A DNA stretch of 39,277 bases from Lentisphaerae bacterium GWF2_44_16. GTDB lineage: Bacteria > Verrucomicrobiota > Lentisphaeria > Victivallales > GWF2-45-14. A program made the position numbers and the translations under genes. The notes beneath the pieces are model-generated. The model was not told the DNA's origin. It saw only the letters and a program-made list of their open reading frames with translations, and ran no database searches. Below, piece by piece: positions 24,057-34,870 of the stretch; within the stretch, counting starts at the first letter, position 1; each line of letters begins with the position of its first letter. The stretch spans positions 1 through 39,277 of the forward strand of contig MHBF01000103.1 in the NCBI GenBank assembly GCA_001803225.1, written 5' to 3'.

Positions 24057-24086
24057 AAAAGGCGCACGGAAAACCGTACGCCTTTT
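24057..24086. terminator. Bidirectional intrinsic terminator between trpD and groEL
   Basis: Arms AAAAGGCG and CGCCTTTT (24057-24064 and 24079-24086) and ACGG and CCGT enclose an AAAA loop, with one C-A mismatch. An A-run on the left and TTTTATTATT on the right give T-tracts in both directions. Confidence 0.88.
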
Positions 24087-24109
24087 ATTATTAAGCGAAT
24101 AAACGGGAA

Positions 24110-26084
<1,975 letters not shown>

Positions 26085-26143
26085 TTCTGACTCCTCCTTT
26101 TTGTTTTGAGTTCATTTTATTTATATTTTAAATTAAAAATATA

Positions 26144-26177
26144 CAGAGCGTCCATTTATTTTTTAATGGAAACTCTG
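26144..26177 (-). terminator. Hairpin between dnaK and groES (terminator or attenuator)
   Basis: Outer arms CAGAG/CTCTG and inner arms TCCATT/AATGGA enclose an 8-base loop, with one 2x2 internal loop. On the minus-strand transcript it is followed by TATATTTTTAA, so it could partially terminate dnaK transcription. No strong separate promoter for groES was identified in the remaining 60 bases. Confidence 0.55.
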
Positions 26178-26191
26178 TTTATTGTCAGACT

Positions 26192-28150
26192 TTATTTCTG
26201 CTTGTCTTCATCGACTATTTCAGCATCTACGAAGTCCCCGTCTTTGGGGGCTTTCTGCTCCTCCTGTCCGGAGCTCTGTTCCTGACCCGCATCCGGACCG
26301 GCAGAAGCGCCTTCGGCCCCTTGTCCGGCATTTCCGGCAGCGCCTGCGCCGCCTGCGTGCTGATATATTTCCTGTCCGAACTTCATAAGATGTTCTTCGA
26401 GGTCTTTCATAGTGGCCTTCATCGCTTCGATATCGTTTGCCTCAAGTTCCTTTTTGAGTTTATCGATACCCTGCTGTACCGGGCCTTTGACGCCGTCAGA
26501 AAGCTTGTCGCCGAATTCTTTCAGCTGTTTTTCAGTCTGATATATCATGGAATCGGCTTTATTGTGGACTTCTATTTTTTCTTTTGCCGCCTTATCTTCA
26601 GTGGCATGAGCTTCGGCGTCCTTGACCATGTTCTTTATTTCATTTTCAGAAAGTCCTGAACTTGCGGTGATTGTTATTTTCTGCTGTTTGCCGGTGCCGA
26701 GGTCTTTAGCTGTGACATTCAATATGCCGTTAGCGTCGATATCGAAAACAACTTCAATCTGCGGAACGCCGCGCGGAGCCGAGGGAATGCCGTCAAGACG
26801 GAAACGTCCAATGCTCTTGTTGTCCCTGGCCATTTCGCGTTCGCCCTGAAGCACATGGATGTCAACAGAGGGCTGATTATCGGCTGCGGTACTGAATATT
26901 TCGCTTTTGCGTGTAGGTATTGTAGTATTGCGTTCGATAAGGCGTGTTGAAACGCCGCCAAGGGTTTCAATTCCCAGAGAAAGCGGAGTAACGTCAAGAA
27001 GAACTACGTCCTCAACCTGTCCACCCAAAACGCCGCCCTGTATAGCCGCGCCCATGGCAACGACTTCATCGGGATTAACGCCCTTATGCGGGTCTTTGTT
27101 GAATATGCGTTTGGCTGTTTCCTGAACTTTAGGCATACGTGTCATACCGCCGACCATTATAACTTCATCTATTTTGGAGGCAGGTACCCCGGCATCCTTC
27201 AGGCATGAATTACAGGGGTTTATAGTCCTTTCATTAAGGCTGTCGGTCAACTTCTCAAGCTGTGAACGCGAAAGGGCTTTGTTAAGATGCAGAGGCCCAT
27301 TCTGGTTCATGGTTATGAAAGGAAGGTTTACTTCCGTATTCACGCTTGATGAAAGCTCGCATTTTGCCTTTTCGGCACCTTCCTTAAGGCGCTGTAAAGC
27401 CTGCGGGTCTTTGCGGAGGTCAATGCTGTTTTCCTTTTTGAATTCGTCAGCAAGCCAGCTTATTATCGCCTGGTCAAAGTCATCGCCGCCAAGATGAGTA
27501 TCACCGTTAGTGGCTTTGACTTCAAATACACCGTCACCTATTTCGAGTATTGATATGTCAAAAGTACCGCCGCCAAGGTCATATACCGCGACAGTTTCGT
27601 CTTTTTTCTTATCAAGTCCGTAAGCGAGAGAAGCGGCCGTCGGCTCGTTTATTATTCTCTCTACTTCAAAACCGGCTATTTTACCGGCGTCTTTTGTAGC
27701 CTGACGCTGGCTGTCGTTGAAATAAGCAGGCACCGTTATGACGGCCTTCTTTATTTCCTCTCCCAAGAAAGCTTCCGCGTCGGCTTTCAATTTCTGAAGT
27801 ATCATCGCGGAAATCTCAGGAGGAGAATAAACTTTATCGTCTATTTTGACATGCGCGTCACCGTTTTTAGCCTTTACGACTTCATAAGGGACAAGCTCTA
27901 TCTCATGTTTCACTTCATCAAATTTCCTGCCCATGAAGCGCTTAATTGAGAAAACAGTATTTTTCGGGTTTGTAACCCCCTGTCTCTTGGCAGTCTGACC
28001 TACCAGTCTTTCACCATTTTTGGTAAATGCCACTATGGACGGGGTTGTGTTCGTGCCTTCAGCGTTCGGGATTACCTTGACTTCCCCATGTTCCATGACG
28101 GCCATACAACTGTTGGTCGTTCCTAAATCTATTCCGAGTATCTTAGCCAT
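26192..28150 (-). CDS. dnaK: Molecular chaperone DnaK (Hsp70)
   Basis: 652 residues. All Hsp70 signatures are present: [19 protein letters not shown] at the N-terminus, [17 protein letters not shown] near residue 195 and [16 protein letters not shown] near 330. The substrate-binding domain contains [15 protein letters not shown], and a lid is followed by a Gly/Ala-rich linker and the acidic tail [14 protein letters not shown]. It folds and protects proteins together with DnaJ and GrpE, neither of which is in the window. GAGGAAA precedes the ATG at 28150. The stand-alone dnaK followed by groES-groEL on one strand is a heat-shock block. Confidence 0.99.
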   Translation of the reverse strand: MAKILGIDLGTTNSCMAVMEHGEVKVIPNAEGTNTTPSIVAFTKNGERLVGQTAKRQGVTNPKNTVFSIKRFMGRKFDEVKHEIELVPYEVVKAKNGDAHVKIDDKVYSPPEISAMILQKLKADAEAFLGEEIKKAVITVPAYFNDSQRQATKDAGKIAGFEVERIINEPTAASLAYGLDKKKDETVAVYDLGGGTFDISILEIGDGVFEVKATNGDTHLGGDDFDQAIISWLADEFKKENSIDLRKDPQALQRLKEGAEKAKCELSSSVNTEVNLPFITMNQNGPLHLNKALSRSQLEKLTDSLNERTINPCNSCLKDAGVPASKIDEVIMVGGMTRMPKVQETAKRIFNKDPHKGVNPDEVVAMGAAIQGGVLGGQVEDVVLLDVTPLSLGIETLGGVSTRLIERNTTIPTRKSEIFSTAADNQPSVDIHVLQGEREMARDNKSIGRFRLDGIPSAPRGVPQIEVVFDIDANGILNVTAKDLGTGKQQKITITASSGLSENEIKNMVKDAEAHATEDKAAKEKIEVHNKADSMIYQTEKQLKEFGDKLSDGVKGPVQQGIDKLKKELEANDIEAMKATMKDLEEHLMKFGQEIYQHAGGAGAAGNAGQGAEGASAGPDAGQEQSSGQEEQKAPKDGDFVDAEIVDEDKQK

Positions 28151-28196
28151 AAATATTTCCTCACAATATTATAATTACCTTATGTAATACTGTGTT

Positions 28197-28213
28197 AGCA
28201 TACACCATGCCAA
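28197..28213 (-). promoter_or_regulatory. Sigma54-like -24/-12 element upstream of dnaK
   Basis: On the minus strand, TTGGCATG, four bases, ATGCT. The GG and GC doublets are exactly 12 bases apart, and the match to TTGGCACG-N4-TTGCT has two mismatches. It lies about 50 bases before the ATG. No CIRCE inverted repeat and no clear sigma32 promoter were found. This could be a chance match. Confidence 0.35.
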
Positions 28214-28307
28214 ATTACCCAATACAAATCCTAACATCTTGCAAATAAATAAGATAAAAAATAATGGCGATTAAAAACTTCAGGAGAAAACTTCTTTTTC
28301 ATCCCTT

Positions 28308-28339
28308 ATGTCCCTGTTACGGATAAAAAAGCGGGACAT
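28308..28339 (-). terminator. Inverted repeat downstream of the PmtA-like gene
   Basis: Arms ATGTCCC (28308-28314) and GGGACAT (28333-28339) enclose an 18-base loop. It sits 24 bases past the stop of the minus-strand methyltransferase gene. No T-run follows directly, so terminator function is weakly supported. Confidence 0.35.
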
Positions 28340-28362
28340 GGAGCGACATTTTGTCTCTATTT

Positions 28363-28923
28363 TTACTTGCGGCAACGGTAGACGAAGGCGGGCGGAATAT
28401 TGCGCCATACGACATGAGACTTGGCGACAACAGAAAAATGCTTGTTCAGAAGCTTTTTAAAATTCCATGCCGATGGCAGAAGCATTCCCTGCAAATAGGC
28501 GAAAGTAGTGAAAATCCCTCCGGGAGAAAGTGATTTGGTTATCGCGGAAAGGAGCTCTTCCTGAAGTTGAGGAGAAAAAGAAGCCCATGGAAGGCCTGAA
28601 ACGATAACATCTATATTGGAAAGCCCTTCAGCGGAAGCCATCAAATTCAGATTGGCCGCGGTATCATTATAAAACTTCACATCCGGAAATTTCTCTTTCA
28701 GGATATGAAGGAATTCCTCGTTAAGCTCAACGGCAAAAAAGACGGTTTCATTGGATATGGATTTGATAATATGTCTGGTAACGGCCCCAGTACCGGGACC
28801 AAGCTCAACGACAGACTTCGCCTTTTCGATACTTATATCCTCTGTCATAGTCTTTGAGAGAAGCGGAGAACTTGCGCACAACGCTCCGGTTTTGACAGGA
28901 TTCTTTAAAAACTGTTTTAACAT
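28363..28923 (-). CDS. SAM-dependent methyltransferase, phospholipid N-methyltransferase (PmtA)-like
   Basis: 186 residues from the ATG at 28923; an in-frame TTG at 28935 would add four. The N-terminal FLKNPVKTGALCASSPLLSK resembles the FLxNPxxTGAxxPSS opening of PmtA and related rRNA-dimethylase-fold enzymes. VVELGPGTGAVTRHI is SAM motif I, FFAVELNEEFLHIL is motif II, and VIVSGLPWASFSP lies at the motif IV position. PmtA enzymes methylate phosphatidylethanolamine at the inner membrane; the family also holds ubiquinone/rRNA-like methyltransferases of unknown substrate. It stands alone between dnaK and the ABC cluster. Confidence 0.75.
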   Translation of the reverse strand: MLKQFLKNPVKTGALCASSPLLSKTMTEDISIEKAKSVVELGPGTGAVTRHIIKSISNETVFFAVELNEEFLHILKEKFPDVKFYNDTAANLNLMASAEGLSNIDVIVSGLPWASFSPQLQEELLSAITKSLSPGGIFTTFAYLQGMLLPSAWNFKKLLNKHFSVVAKSHVVWRNIPPAFVYRCRK

Positions 28924-29079
28924 AGACCTACCCAAAAACCTATTTTCAAATATTTAAACAGCATAATGGATTTCCCGAATCCCCCTTATCGCTGTCCATG
29001 TATTCTAAATGACATCAGATAATGTAATATCCCTGCGGATCTTTTCAAGTTCCGCAGAAACTCTTGAAAGAACCTATCA

Positions 29080-30240
29080 CTATTTTTTCTTATGAACGGC
29101 TTTTTTGAACGGCTGAACTGGAGGGGCCGCTTCCGTTTTTTTCATGATTAAATCACTGAAAGGCTTGAGCAATTCCGTGGCGGTTTTTTCGGGTATCTCG
29201 TAAATCCATTCGGTGAAGATTTTCTCTTTCAGCAGTTTATCATTGAGTTTCCGTGCTTTTTCCTGTCCGGCTTTAAGCGCTTCAGCGTTCTTATCTCCTG
29301 CAAGAGGCGGAATATCGAGAGAGGCCATGTCAATCTTCAGGAAGTACCTGCCGCCTCTGGAGGCTGTTTTCAGGATATATCGCAATCCGTCAAAAGTATC
29401 GACAGTCAAAACATCATCAGGCTTTTCGAGGCCCGTTTCCGCGATTTTGGAAAGCGGCAGAACATCGGCAAAAGAAAGCTTGGTAAGGAGTTCGCTGATA
29501 TTGTAAATAGAGCGTTCATCTGGAGTATCATTCTTTTTAATGCCTTCAAGAGTAAACCTATCGGAAGCCGCTTTTCTGGAAATTTTCCAGTTATTCTGTT
29601 TTTGGGATGATGTCATGGAGACGGAAGCAATGCCTTCAATCCTGATAAAATCCTTTGAAAGCCATGCCTGGATAGACGGCTGGAGCATGTCAAGGGGGTC
29701 AGCGATTAGAATGACTTTGTTTTTCCCGTCAAGCAGCATGAGATAGCGCCCGTCAGGATATGAACTGTCAAAGTAAGGGTTATCCTGTCCTTGGGCTTTA
29801 TGCTGTTTGCCGAGGAGAAGCGCGAACATTTTGACATTGTCCTTGTCATAAAGTTCGACGATAGTCCCTGAAGCCGCTCCTTTTCCGGGTTCGAGCAGTT
29901 CAAATCTTGCGAGCTGTTCCTTGCCGACATCAATTTTACGGACGGTCTTCATTTCAGCGATAGTGTTCAACATATCTGAAACAGCCTGAAAATCAGCGGG
30001 ATATCCTGACTTTTCATTAACACGCCAGATAGAATCCTTCTTCAGGACGTTAAGGAAAGCCGAAGCATTTTTAATTTTGATTTTATTTACTTTATTGACG
30101 TCAAAGTTTTTTATGATTTCCCTGTCTTTGACATCAAGAGAAGTTTCCCATGACGAAGACTGTCTGTAATAAGCGACAATGCCGAGAATTAAAACTACGG
30201 CACAGAGAATGGACGTAATTAAAAGCTGTTTCCTGTTCAT
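29080..30240 (-). CDS. DUF4340-domain protein of the Gld-type ABC cluster
   Basis: 386 residues. One N-terminal membrane segment (LLITSILCAVVLILGIVAYY) is followed by a large extracytoplasmic region with NKIKIKNASAFLNVLKKDSIW and WLSKDFIRIEGI, typical of DUF4340. The C-terminus is Lys-rich (FKKAVHKKK). The ATG overlaps the stop of the GldG-like gene by four bases (ATGA), which shows translational coupling. DUF4340 proteins nearly always follow ATPase, permease and GldG-like genes, but their role is unknown. It is the last gene of the operon. Confidence 0.85.
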   Translation of the reverse strand: MNRKQLLITSILCAVVLILGIVAYYRQSSSWETSLDVKDREIIKNFDVNKVNKIKIKNASAFLNVLKKDSIWRVNEKSGYPADFQAVSDMLNTIAEMKTVRKIDVGKEQLARFELLEPGKGAASGTIVELYDKDNVKMFALLLGKQHKAQGQDNPYFDSSYPDGRYLMLLDGKNKVILIADPLDMLQPSIQAWLSKDFIRIEGIASVSMTSSQKQNNWKISRKAASDRFTLEGIKKNDTPDERSIYNISELLTKLSFADVLPLSKIAETGLEKPDDVLTVDTFDGLRYILKTASRGGRYFLKIDMASLDIPPLAGDKNAEALKAGQEKARKLNDKLLKEKIFTEWIYEIPEKTATELLKPFSDLIMKKTEAAPPVQPFKKAVHKKK

Positions 30241-32132
30241 TTTGCTGAAGTTCTCCTGCGTTTATAAATTGCGAGCCCTATCCCGAAGAGCGCCACTATG
30301 AGAGGCATCATCACAATATTGACCCATTTCAGGGTATTCTCAAGGAAATCAATGTCCCTGCGAAGTTGTTTCCTGAGTTTTTTAAGTTCGAGCTTTGCTT
30401 CGGCTTCCTTGGCCTTGAACTTCTTCAATTCCTCCTGCTGCTGAGGAGAAAGAACAAACTGCTGGTCTGTCCCTTTTTCCTTCTGCAAGCGGTTCAACGC
30501 CTCCTGTGTCGTCTTCAAATCGCGTTCTATTTCGAGAATTTTGTCTTTGTACCTGCGTTCAGCCTGTGAACGTATCTTCATGACCGCGGTAAAGGGACGG
30601 GGAATAATCTGACGGCAGCGTATGCCTGTCATGTCGCTGTCTCCACAGAGGTACTCCACAATGTTCTGGAGAAAATTTATATTATCGTTAACCCTGACAT
30701 AGACCGACTGTCCTATCGATGTTTTGGTGGGCTGGACACAGGCGTCGTTTACCAGTATATCCGAGTCCGCCACCAGAAATACAGTTCCGTCCCGAACTGA
30801 TTCCTTCAGTATCTTTTCATTTTTGGGGACTGTTTTTCCGTCCTTTTCGTCTTTAACAGGTTCTCCCGGTCTGCCATCGGGAAAGGCCGTCCTGAATCTG
30901 CCCGCAAGACTGAGCGCGAGGTCAAAGTTCTTATTTACGGGATTGAAATTTCTGAAAACGACTTCAGGTTTGTCCGCGATAAATGAGCTGACGCCCTGCG
31001 CGTCTTTCGTACTGTTTATGAGGACAGTCCTCTTCAGCCCCTCAAGAGGCTTGCTGTCAAAGTAACCCGGAAAAAACATGCTGACCCTGTCAAGCTGTCC
31101 GGTAATGATTTCGGTTTTATTGAAACCGGGAGCGATAATATCAAGCACGGTGCCGAATGTAATAAGTTTGTCAGGCATTTGTATTCTCTTCGCGAAAGTC
31201 ATGTCGGCAAGGACAATATTAGGGTTATAAGATATGCCCCATGCCTTCAGAAGCTTATCCATGTCGGAACTCATCAGCTTGTAGAAGCTCTTGTCCTCCT
31301 GTGACTTTATCGCCGCATAAAATGAACGCGGATCAAGAAATACAATCAGTTTACCGCCGCGGAGCAGGTACTGATCTATCGCAAACTGGGTTTTGTCCGA
31401 AATACCGCTCGGGTGAACGATGATAAGCATTTTCAGGTTTTTATCTACAGTTTCAGTTTCAAAAGGAATGTTCACCAAATCAAAGTCTTCTTTGAGTTCC
31501 CTGAACGAAAACCACGGCCCCTCCGGACGGAATTTCCCTGAACGGAGCATAGTAGCAGTTGCTTGCGCGCCCAGTACCGGAAAAGGACTCATGACACCTA
31601 TCTTATCTTTGCCCATCCTTATCACCTGTGAAATAGCGCGCGTAATTTCGTATTCCAGAATGTTTTCCTTTTGCGGGGCAAGAAAAGGAAGCGTTATGGT
31701 TTTATCCAGGGATGATACGGCAACTCCCATGTATATTTTGTCCCCGGTGTTGAGAAGCTGTCCTGTTACTCCGTCAAGCGCCGCCGCGTCTTCCGCGTCC
31801 GAATCAGGAATGGGGTCGTACTTGACTATCTTTATTTTTTTACCGCCCGCGTTTTTATATTCGGTAAGGAGGTCTTCTATTCTCTTCGCGTAATTTCTGA
31901 AATAAACCGGCATCCTGTTATTGCTCTGTGTACAATAAAAACGTATGGTTACGGGACTTTCCAGTTTATCAACGATTTTCCTGGAATTCCCGGAAAGTGT
32001 ATACATCCTTCCTGAACTGAAATCCCATCTGAAATAAAGAGACGAGGCTATCACGTTTACCGCAATAATAATTACAAGGACTATTATAACGCCCAGCGTC
32101 GAATAAAATATTTTTTCTCCTGTTTTCTTCAT
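30237..32132 (-). CDS. GldG-like ABC transport auxiliary protein
   Basis: 631 residues. It has an N-terminal membrane segment (STLGVIIVLVIIIAVNVIA), then a long periplasmic domain with GRMYTLSGNSRKIVDKLESPV and ITRAISQVIRMGKDKIGVMS, matching the GldG / ABC-type uncharacterised domain. A Lys/Glu/Gln-rich coiled coil at about 540-595 precedes a second membrane segment (VNIVMMPLIVALFGIGLAIY) near the C-terminus. In gliding Bacteroidota GldG works with GldA and GldF, but homologous operons occur widely in non-gliding bacteria, where the substrate is unknown. It starts 36 bases downstream of the permease gene. Confidence 0.88.
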   Translation of the reverse strand: MKKTGEKIFYSTLGVIIVLVIIIAVNVIASSLYFRWDFSSGRMYTLSGNSRKIVDKLESPVTIRFYCTQSNNRMPVYFRNYAKRIEDLLTEYKNAGGKKIKIVKYDPIPDSDAEDAAALDGVTGQLLNTGDKIYMGVAVSSLDKTITLPFLAPQKENILEYEITRAISQVIRMGKDKIGVMSPFPVLGAQATATMLRSGKFRPEGPWFSFRELKEDFDLVNIPFETETVDKNLKMLIIVHPSGISDKTQFAIDQYLLRGGKLIVFLDPRSFYAAIKSQEDKSFYKLMSSDMDKLLKAWGISYNPNIVLADMTFAKRIQMPDKLITFGTVLDIIAPGFNKTEIITGQLDRVSMFFPGYFDSKPLEGLKRTVLINSTKDAQGVSSFIADKPEVVFRNFNPVNKNFDLALSLAGRFRTAFPDGRPGEPVKDEKDGKTVPKNEKILKESVRDGTVFLVADSDILVNDACVQPTKTSIGQSVYVRVNDNINFLQNIVEYLCGDSDMTGIRCRQIIPRPFTAVMKIRSQAERRYKDKILEIERDLKTTQEALNRLQKEKGTDQQFVLSPQQQEELKKFKAKEAEAKLELKKLRKQLRRDIDFLENTLKWVNIVMMPLIVALFGIGLAIYKRRRTSAK

Positions 32133-32168
32133 AAAAAAACCTGTTGCCTTAGTTTAAGTTTTGAGCCC

Positions 32169-32903
32169 TCAGCCCGCCCTGTGGGTGCGGAGCAGAATTC
32201 CCGTAGTGAACAAAGAAAAAAAGATAACCGAAAAATAATAAATCAGGTCCCGTGAATCAATAACTCCCCTCTGTATGCTCGCAAAATGAGGCATGACGCT
32301 TAAAGAGGCGGCCCCCTGAAGAAGCCATGTCGGCGCCCACTCCACAAGCATATCCGTAAAAGGCGGCCATCCTGAAAAAATAAGAAGCAGGCAAAAGACG
32401 GCGGAAAGAATGAAACTCACAACCTGGCTTCGCGTCATGGCCGAAGTCATGCCGGATATGGCAAGGTAGGCCCCCGCAAGCAGGAATGAACCCAGATAAC
32501 CGCAGGCTATGGCGCCATAGTCGGGATAACCCAGATAACCCACTGTGATAACCATCGGAAATGTCAGCAGAAGCGCTATCCCTATAAAAAGCCATGCCGC
32601 TATGAATTTGCCGAGAATGCTCTGCACCGCCGTTACCGGCATCGTAAAGAGAAGCTCAATTGTACCGAGCCTCCGCTCATCCGCCCACATGGGCATGCCC
32701 ACTGCCGGTATCAGTATAAGGTATATCCACGGAAACCAGGAAAAAAACACAAGCAGCGAAGACTCATTGTTGGTAAAAAAAGAACTCATCATGAAAGTGA
32801 AAAAACCGGAAAGAACCAGAAAAATAACAATGAAGACATAAGCCGTGGGAGAATAAAAATAAGAGGTAAACTCTCTTTTTATAATAGTTAGTATCGCGGA
32901 CAT
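32169..32903 (-). CDS. ABC-2 type permease (GldF-like)
   Basis: 244 residues from the ATG at 32903, chosen for the AAGGAAAGG 7 bases upstream rather than a TTG at 32909. ILTIIKREFTSYFYSPTAYVF is the typical ABC-2 opening. About six hydrophobic segments follow (for example FSWFPWIYLILIPAVGMPMWA, GKFIAAWLFIGIALLLTFPM and YFSVIFFSLFTTGILL). The motif DERRLGTIELLFTMPV is characteristic of GldF/NosY-like permeases. It pairs with the ATPase encoded just upstream. Confidence 0.9.
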   Translation of the reverse strand: MSAILTIIKREFTSYFYSPTAYVFIVIFLVLSGFFTFMMSSFFTNNESSLLVFFSWFPWIYLILIPAVGMPMWADERRLGTIELLFTMPVTAVQSILGKFIAAWLFIGIALLLTFPMVITVGYLGYPDYGAIACGYLGSFLLAGAYLAISGMTSAMTRSQVVSFILSAVFCLLLIFSGWPPFTDMLVEWAPTWLLQGAASLSVMPHFASIQRGVIDSRDLIYYFSVIFFSLFTTGILLRTHRAG

Positions 32904-32920
32904 AAGCAAACCTTTCCTTT

Positions 32921-33868
32921 TTACGCGTCATTGCCTGTAATACAGTGGAAAACTTCATCAAGGCGGCCCTGTTCGACTTTCAGTTCGCCGAGCTTCCACC
33001 TTTCCTTCACTGAAACTTCATGTATCATGGAACAAAGTTCCTGACTGGGCCTGGTCCTGTCAGGAAAAACCTTCAGCACCGCGAAATCACCGTCTTCCTT
33101 TTCAATTTCAGCCCTGAGAACTCCGTCCAGTTCCTGGAGCTTCGAGGTAAGCGCGGCAGCGTCTGAAGAAAAAATCTCGACATGTATTATCCCGGCTTTT
33201 TCCGATTTTCCCTTGAGGGTATCCGGGGTCCCGTCAAAAACTTTCCGCCCCTTGTCTATAACCAAGACCCTGCTGCATACGGCTTCGACTTCTTCCAGTA
33301 TATGGGTAGAAAGAATAATTGCCTTGTTTTTGCCCATTTCCTTTATCAGATTGCGGATCTCACGTTTCTGATTGGGGTCCAGCCCGTCGGTAGGCTCGTC
33401 AAGAACCAGCACGTCAGGGTCGTGTATGATGGACTGCGCGAAACATGTCCTGTGCCTGTAACCTTTTGAGAGCGTATCAATGTTCTGATGCTGTACCGAA
33501 TTCAGGAAGCAGGTGTGTATGACCTTATCCGTTTTTTCCTTAAGCTGCTTCCCCCTGAAGCCTCTCAATTCCAGACAGAAAAGCAGAAAATCCCGAACTG
33601 TCATGTTCGCGTACAACGGCGCGTTTTCAGGAAGATATCCAAACAGGGCTTTTGCCTCTATGGGGTTTGCTTCAATATCAAACCCGCCGACACAGGCCCT
33701 GCCTTTGGAAATGGGGATAAATCCGGTTATCATCCTCATTGTCGTTGATTTCCCTGCCCCGTTCGGACCGATGAAACCAAGAATCTCGCCCTTATTTACG
33801 GAAAATGAAATATCCTCCACGGCAAGTTTGGTCCCGTACCATTTATACAGGTTTTCAACTTTTATCAT
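32921..33868 (-). CDS. ABC transporter ATP-binding protein (GldA-like)
   Basis: 315 residues from the ATG at 33868, which has GGAGA upstream; an earlier in-frame ATG at 33919 would reach into the hairpin repeat and is unlikely. Walker A is GFIGPNGAGKSTTMRMITG and the Q-loop is in LFGYLPENAPLY. The usual LSGGQ signature is degenerate, LSKGYRHR. Walker B is DVLVLDEPTDGLDPNQ and the switch His is in ILSTHILEEVEAVC. The C-terminal ~80 residues are the extension common in ABC-2 ATPases. It is the first gene of the four-gene ABC operon. Confidence 0.94.
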   Translation of the reverse strand: MIKVENLYKWYGTKLAVEDISFSVNKGEILGFIGPNGAGKSTTMRMITGFIPISKGRACVGGFDIEANPIEAKALFGYLPENAPLYANMTVRDFLLFCLELRGFRGKQLKEKTDKVIHTCFLNSVQHQNIDTLSKGYRHRTCFAQSIIHDPDVLVLDEPTDGLDPNQKREIRNLIKEMGKNKAIILSTHILEEVEAVCSRVLVIDKGRKVFDGTPDTLKGKSEKAGIIHVEIFSSDAAALTSKLQELDGVLRAEIEKEDGDFAVLKVFPDRTRPSQELCSMIHEVSVKERWKLGELKVEQGRLDEVFHCITGNDA

Positions 33869-33898
33869 TATCTCTGTTTCTCCATTGACTTTACTTAC

Positions 33899-33970
33899 AA
33901 CGGTTGCGACGAAGCGCAACCCTCCATAGATTTTTCATGCCGTGGAGGGTTTTGCTTCGTCAAAACCGTT
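33899..33970. repeat. 72-bp long imperfect inverted repeat (REP/MITE-like or structured terminator)
   Basis: Two 28-base arms (33899-33926 and 33943-33970) pair in three blocks: AACGGTT/AACCGTT, GACGAAGC/GCTTCGTC and AACCCTCCA/TGGAGGGTT. The blocks are separated by two symmetrical 2-base internal loops, with a 16-base loop at the tip. It lies between the SIMPL gene stop and the ABC ATPase gene start, both minus strand. No second copy was seen in this window. Confidence 0.85.
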
Positions 33971-33985
33971 TCCACCCATATAATT

Positions 33986-34732
33986 TTACTTATTGACAAG
34001 CTTGAAAGAGACATTGATGCTGACTTCAACATTTATATTTTCAGGATCGGCACCGATATACTTCGCGCCATATTTCTTCAGATTGGAAAACTGACTGCCG
34101 ATATACCCCCCGTAATTTCCCATGAATGAAACTTCTCCAAGCTTTTTTCCCGAAACGGCGGCAAGCTTTTCCGCGCTGGACTTCGCGTCCTCAAAAGCTT
34201 TCTTCAGAAGTTCGTTTTCCGTCTCTCCCGGTTTTTCCACCCCGAAAACGATTGAACTGTTTACATTGTTTCCCGCATAATAATTCGGGGTCATGTTCAG
34301 AATGGCCCCCGCTCCTATGGCGGCATCGACTATTTCGTTGGCCATAGGCAATGACGGCTCCATTGTTACCAGCACCTGATTACATGCCTGGAGAATAGTT
34401 TTGTCGGCACGGCTGCTCATCATCCTGTTATCCACTTCTCCTATTTTGAGAAGTTCCACCTGCACGGATTTTACTTTTTCTCCACCCTTGGCTTTGATGG
34501 CCTTTACAACTGTCCCGGTATAATTCTGAAGTTGCGCGTAAAGGTCTTTTAACATCACTCCGTCTGATTTGACATAAAAACACAGATACGCCACATCGGC
34601 CTTTTTTTCAGCCCGCGCCTTGCCGGTAACAAAAATTGTTTCGGAATTGCCTGAATTCGACCCGAACTGCGCCATAAGGGATGCACTGGTGAACATAAGC
34701 CCGGCAATCAGAGAACAAAACAACTTTTTCAT
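33986..34732 (-). CDS. SIMPL-domain (DUF541) exported protein
   Basis: 248 residues. A signal peptide (KKLFCSLIAGLMFTSASLMAQ) precedes the SIMPL domain. IFVTGKARAEKKADVAYLCFYV, then AIKAKGGEKVKSVQVELL, is the usual G-x-A / D-A-xxxF pattern, and AFEDAKSSAEKLAAVSGKKLGEV is the conserved helical region. Proteins of this family are periplasmic or outer-membrane associated and of unclear role, with some links to oxidative stress and surface proteins. AAGGTG precedes the ATG at 34732. It is separated from the ABC operon by the 72-bp hairpin. Confidence 0.9.
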   Translation of the reverse strand: MKKLFCSLIAGLMFTSASLMAQFGSNSGNSETIFVTGKARAEKKADVAYLCFYVKSDGVMLKDLYAQLQNYTGTVVKAIKAKGGEKVKSVQVELLKIGEVDNRMMSSRADKTILQACNQVLVTMEPSLPMANEIVDAAIGAGAILNMTPNYYAGNNVNSSIVFGVEKPGETENELLKKAFEDAKSSAEKLAAVSGKKLGEVSFMGNYGGYIGSQFSNLKKYGAKYIGADPENINVEVSINVSFKLVNK

Positions 34733-34771
34733 CTCAGCACCTTCGTTTGTTTTTATATTCGGAGAAAAGAT

Positions 34772-34799
34772 ACTATACCGTTTTTTTTCTCCAAATCAA
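34772..34799 (-). promoter_or_regulatory. Probable promoter of the SIMPL gene
   Basis: On the minus strand, TTGATT (34799-34794), a 16-base spacer containing an A-run, and TATAGT (34777-34772), 40 bases before the ATG at 34732. Confidence 0.55.
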
Positions 34800-34870
34800 C
34801 AAGGCCGAAGTGTTAAAAGAGCGAAAATCGATTACATTACAGCAATAGAACAACTCCCGGAAAATTATAT

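Noticed and set aside
29040..29078. Imperfect inverted repeat downstream of the DUF4340 gene as an intrinsic terminator
   Set aside because: The stem contains a bulge and no T-run follows on the minus strand.
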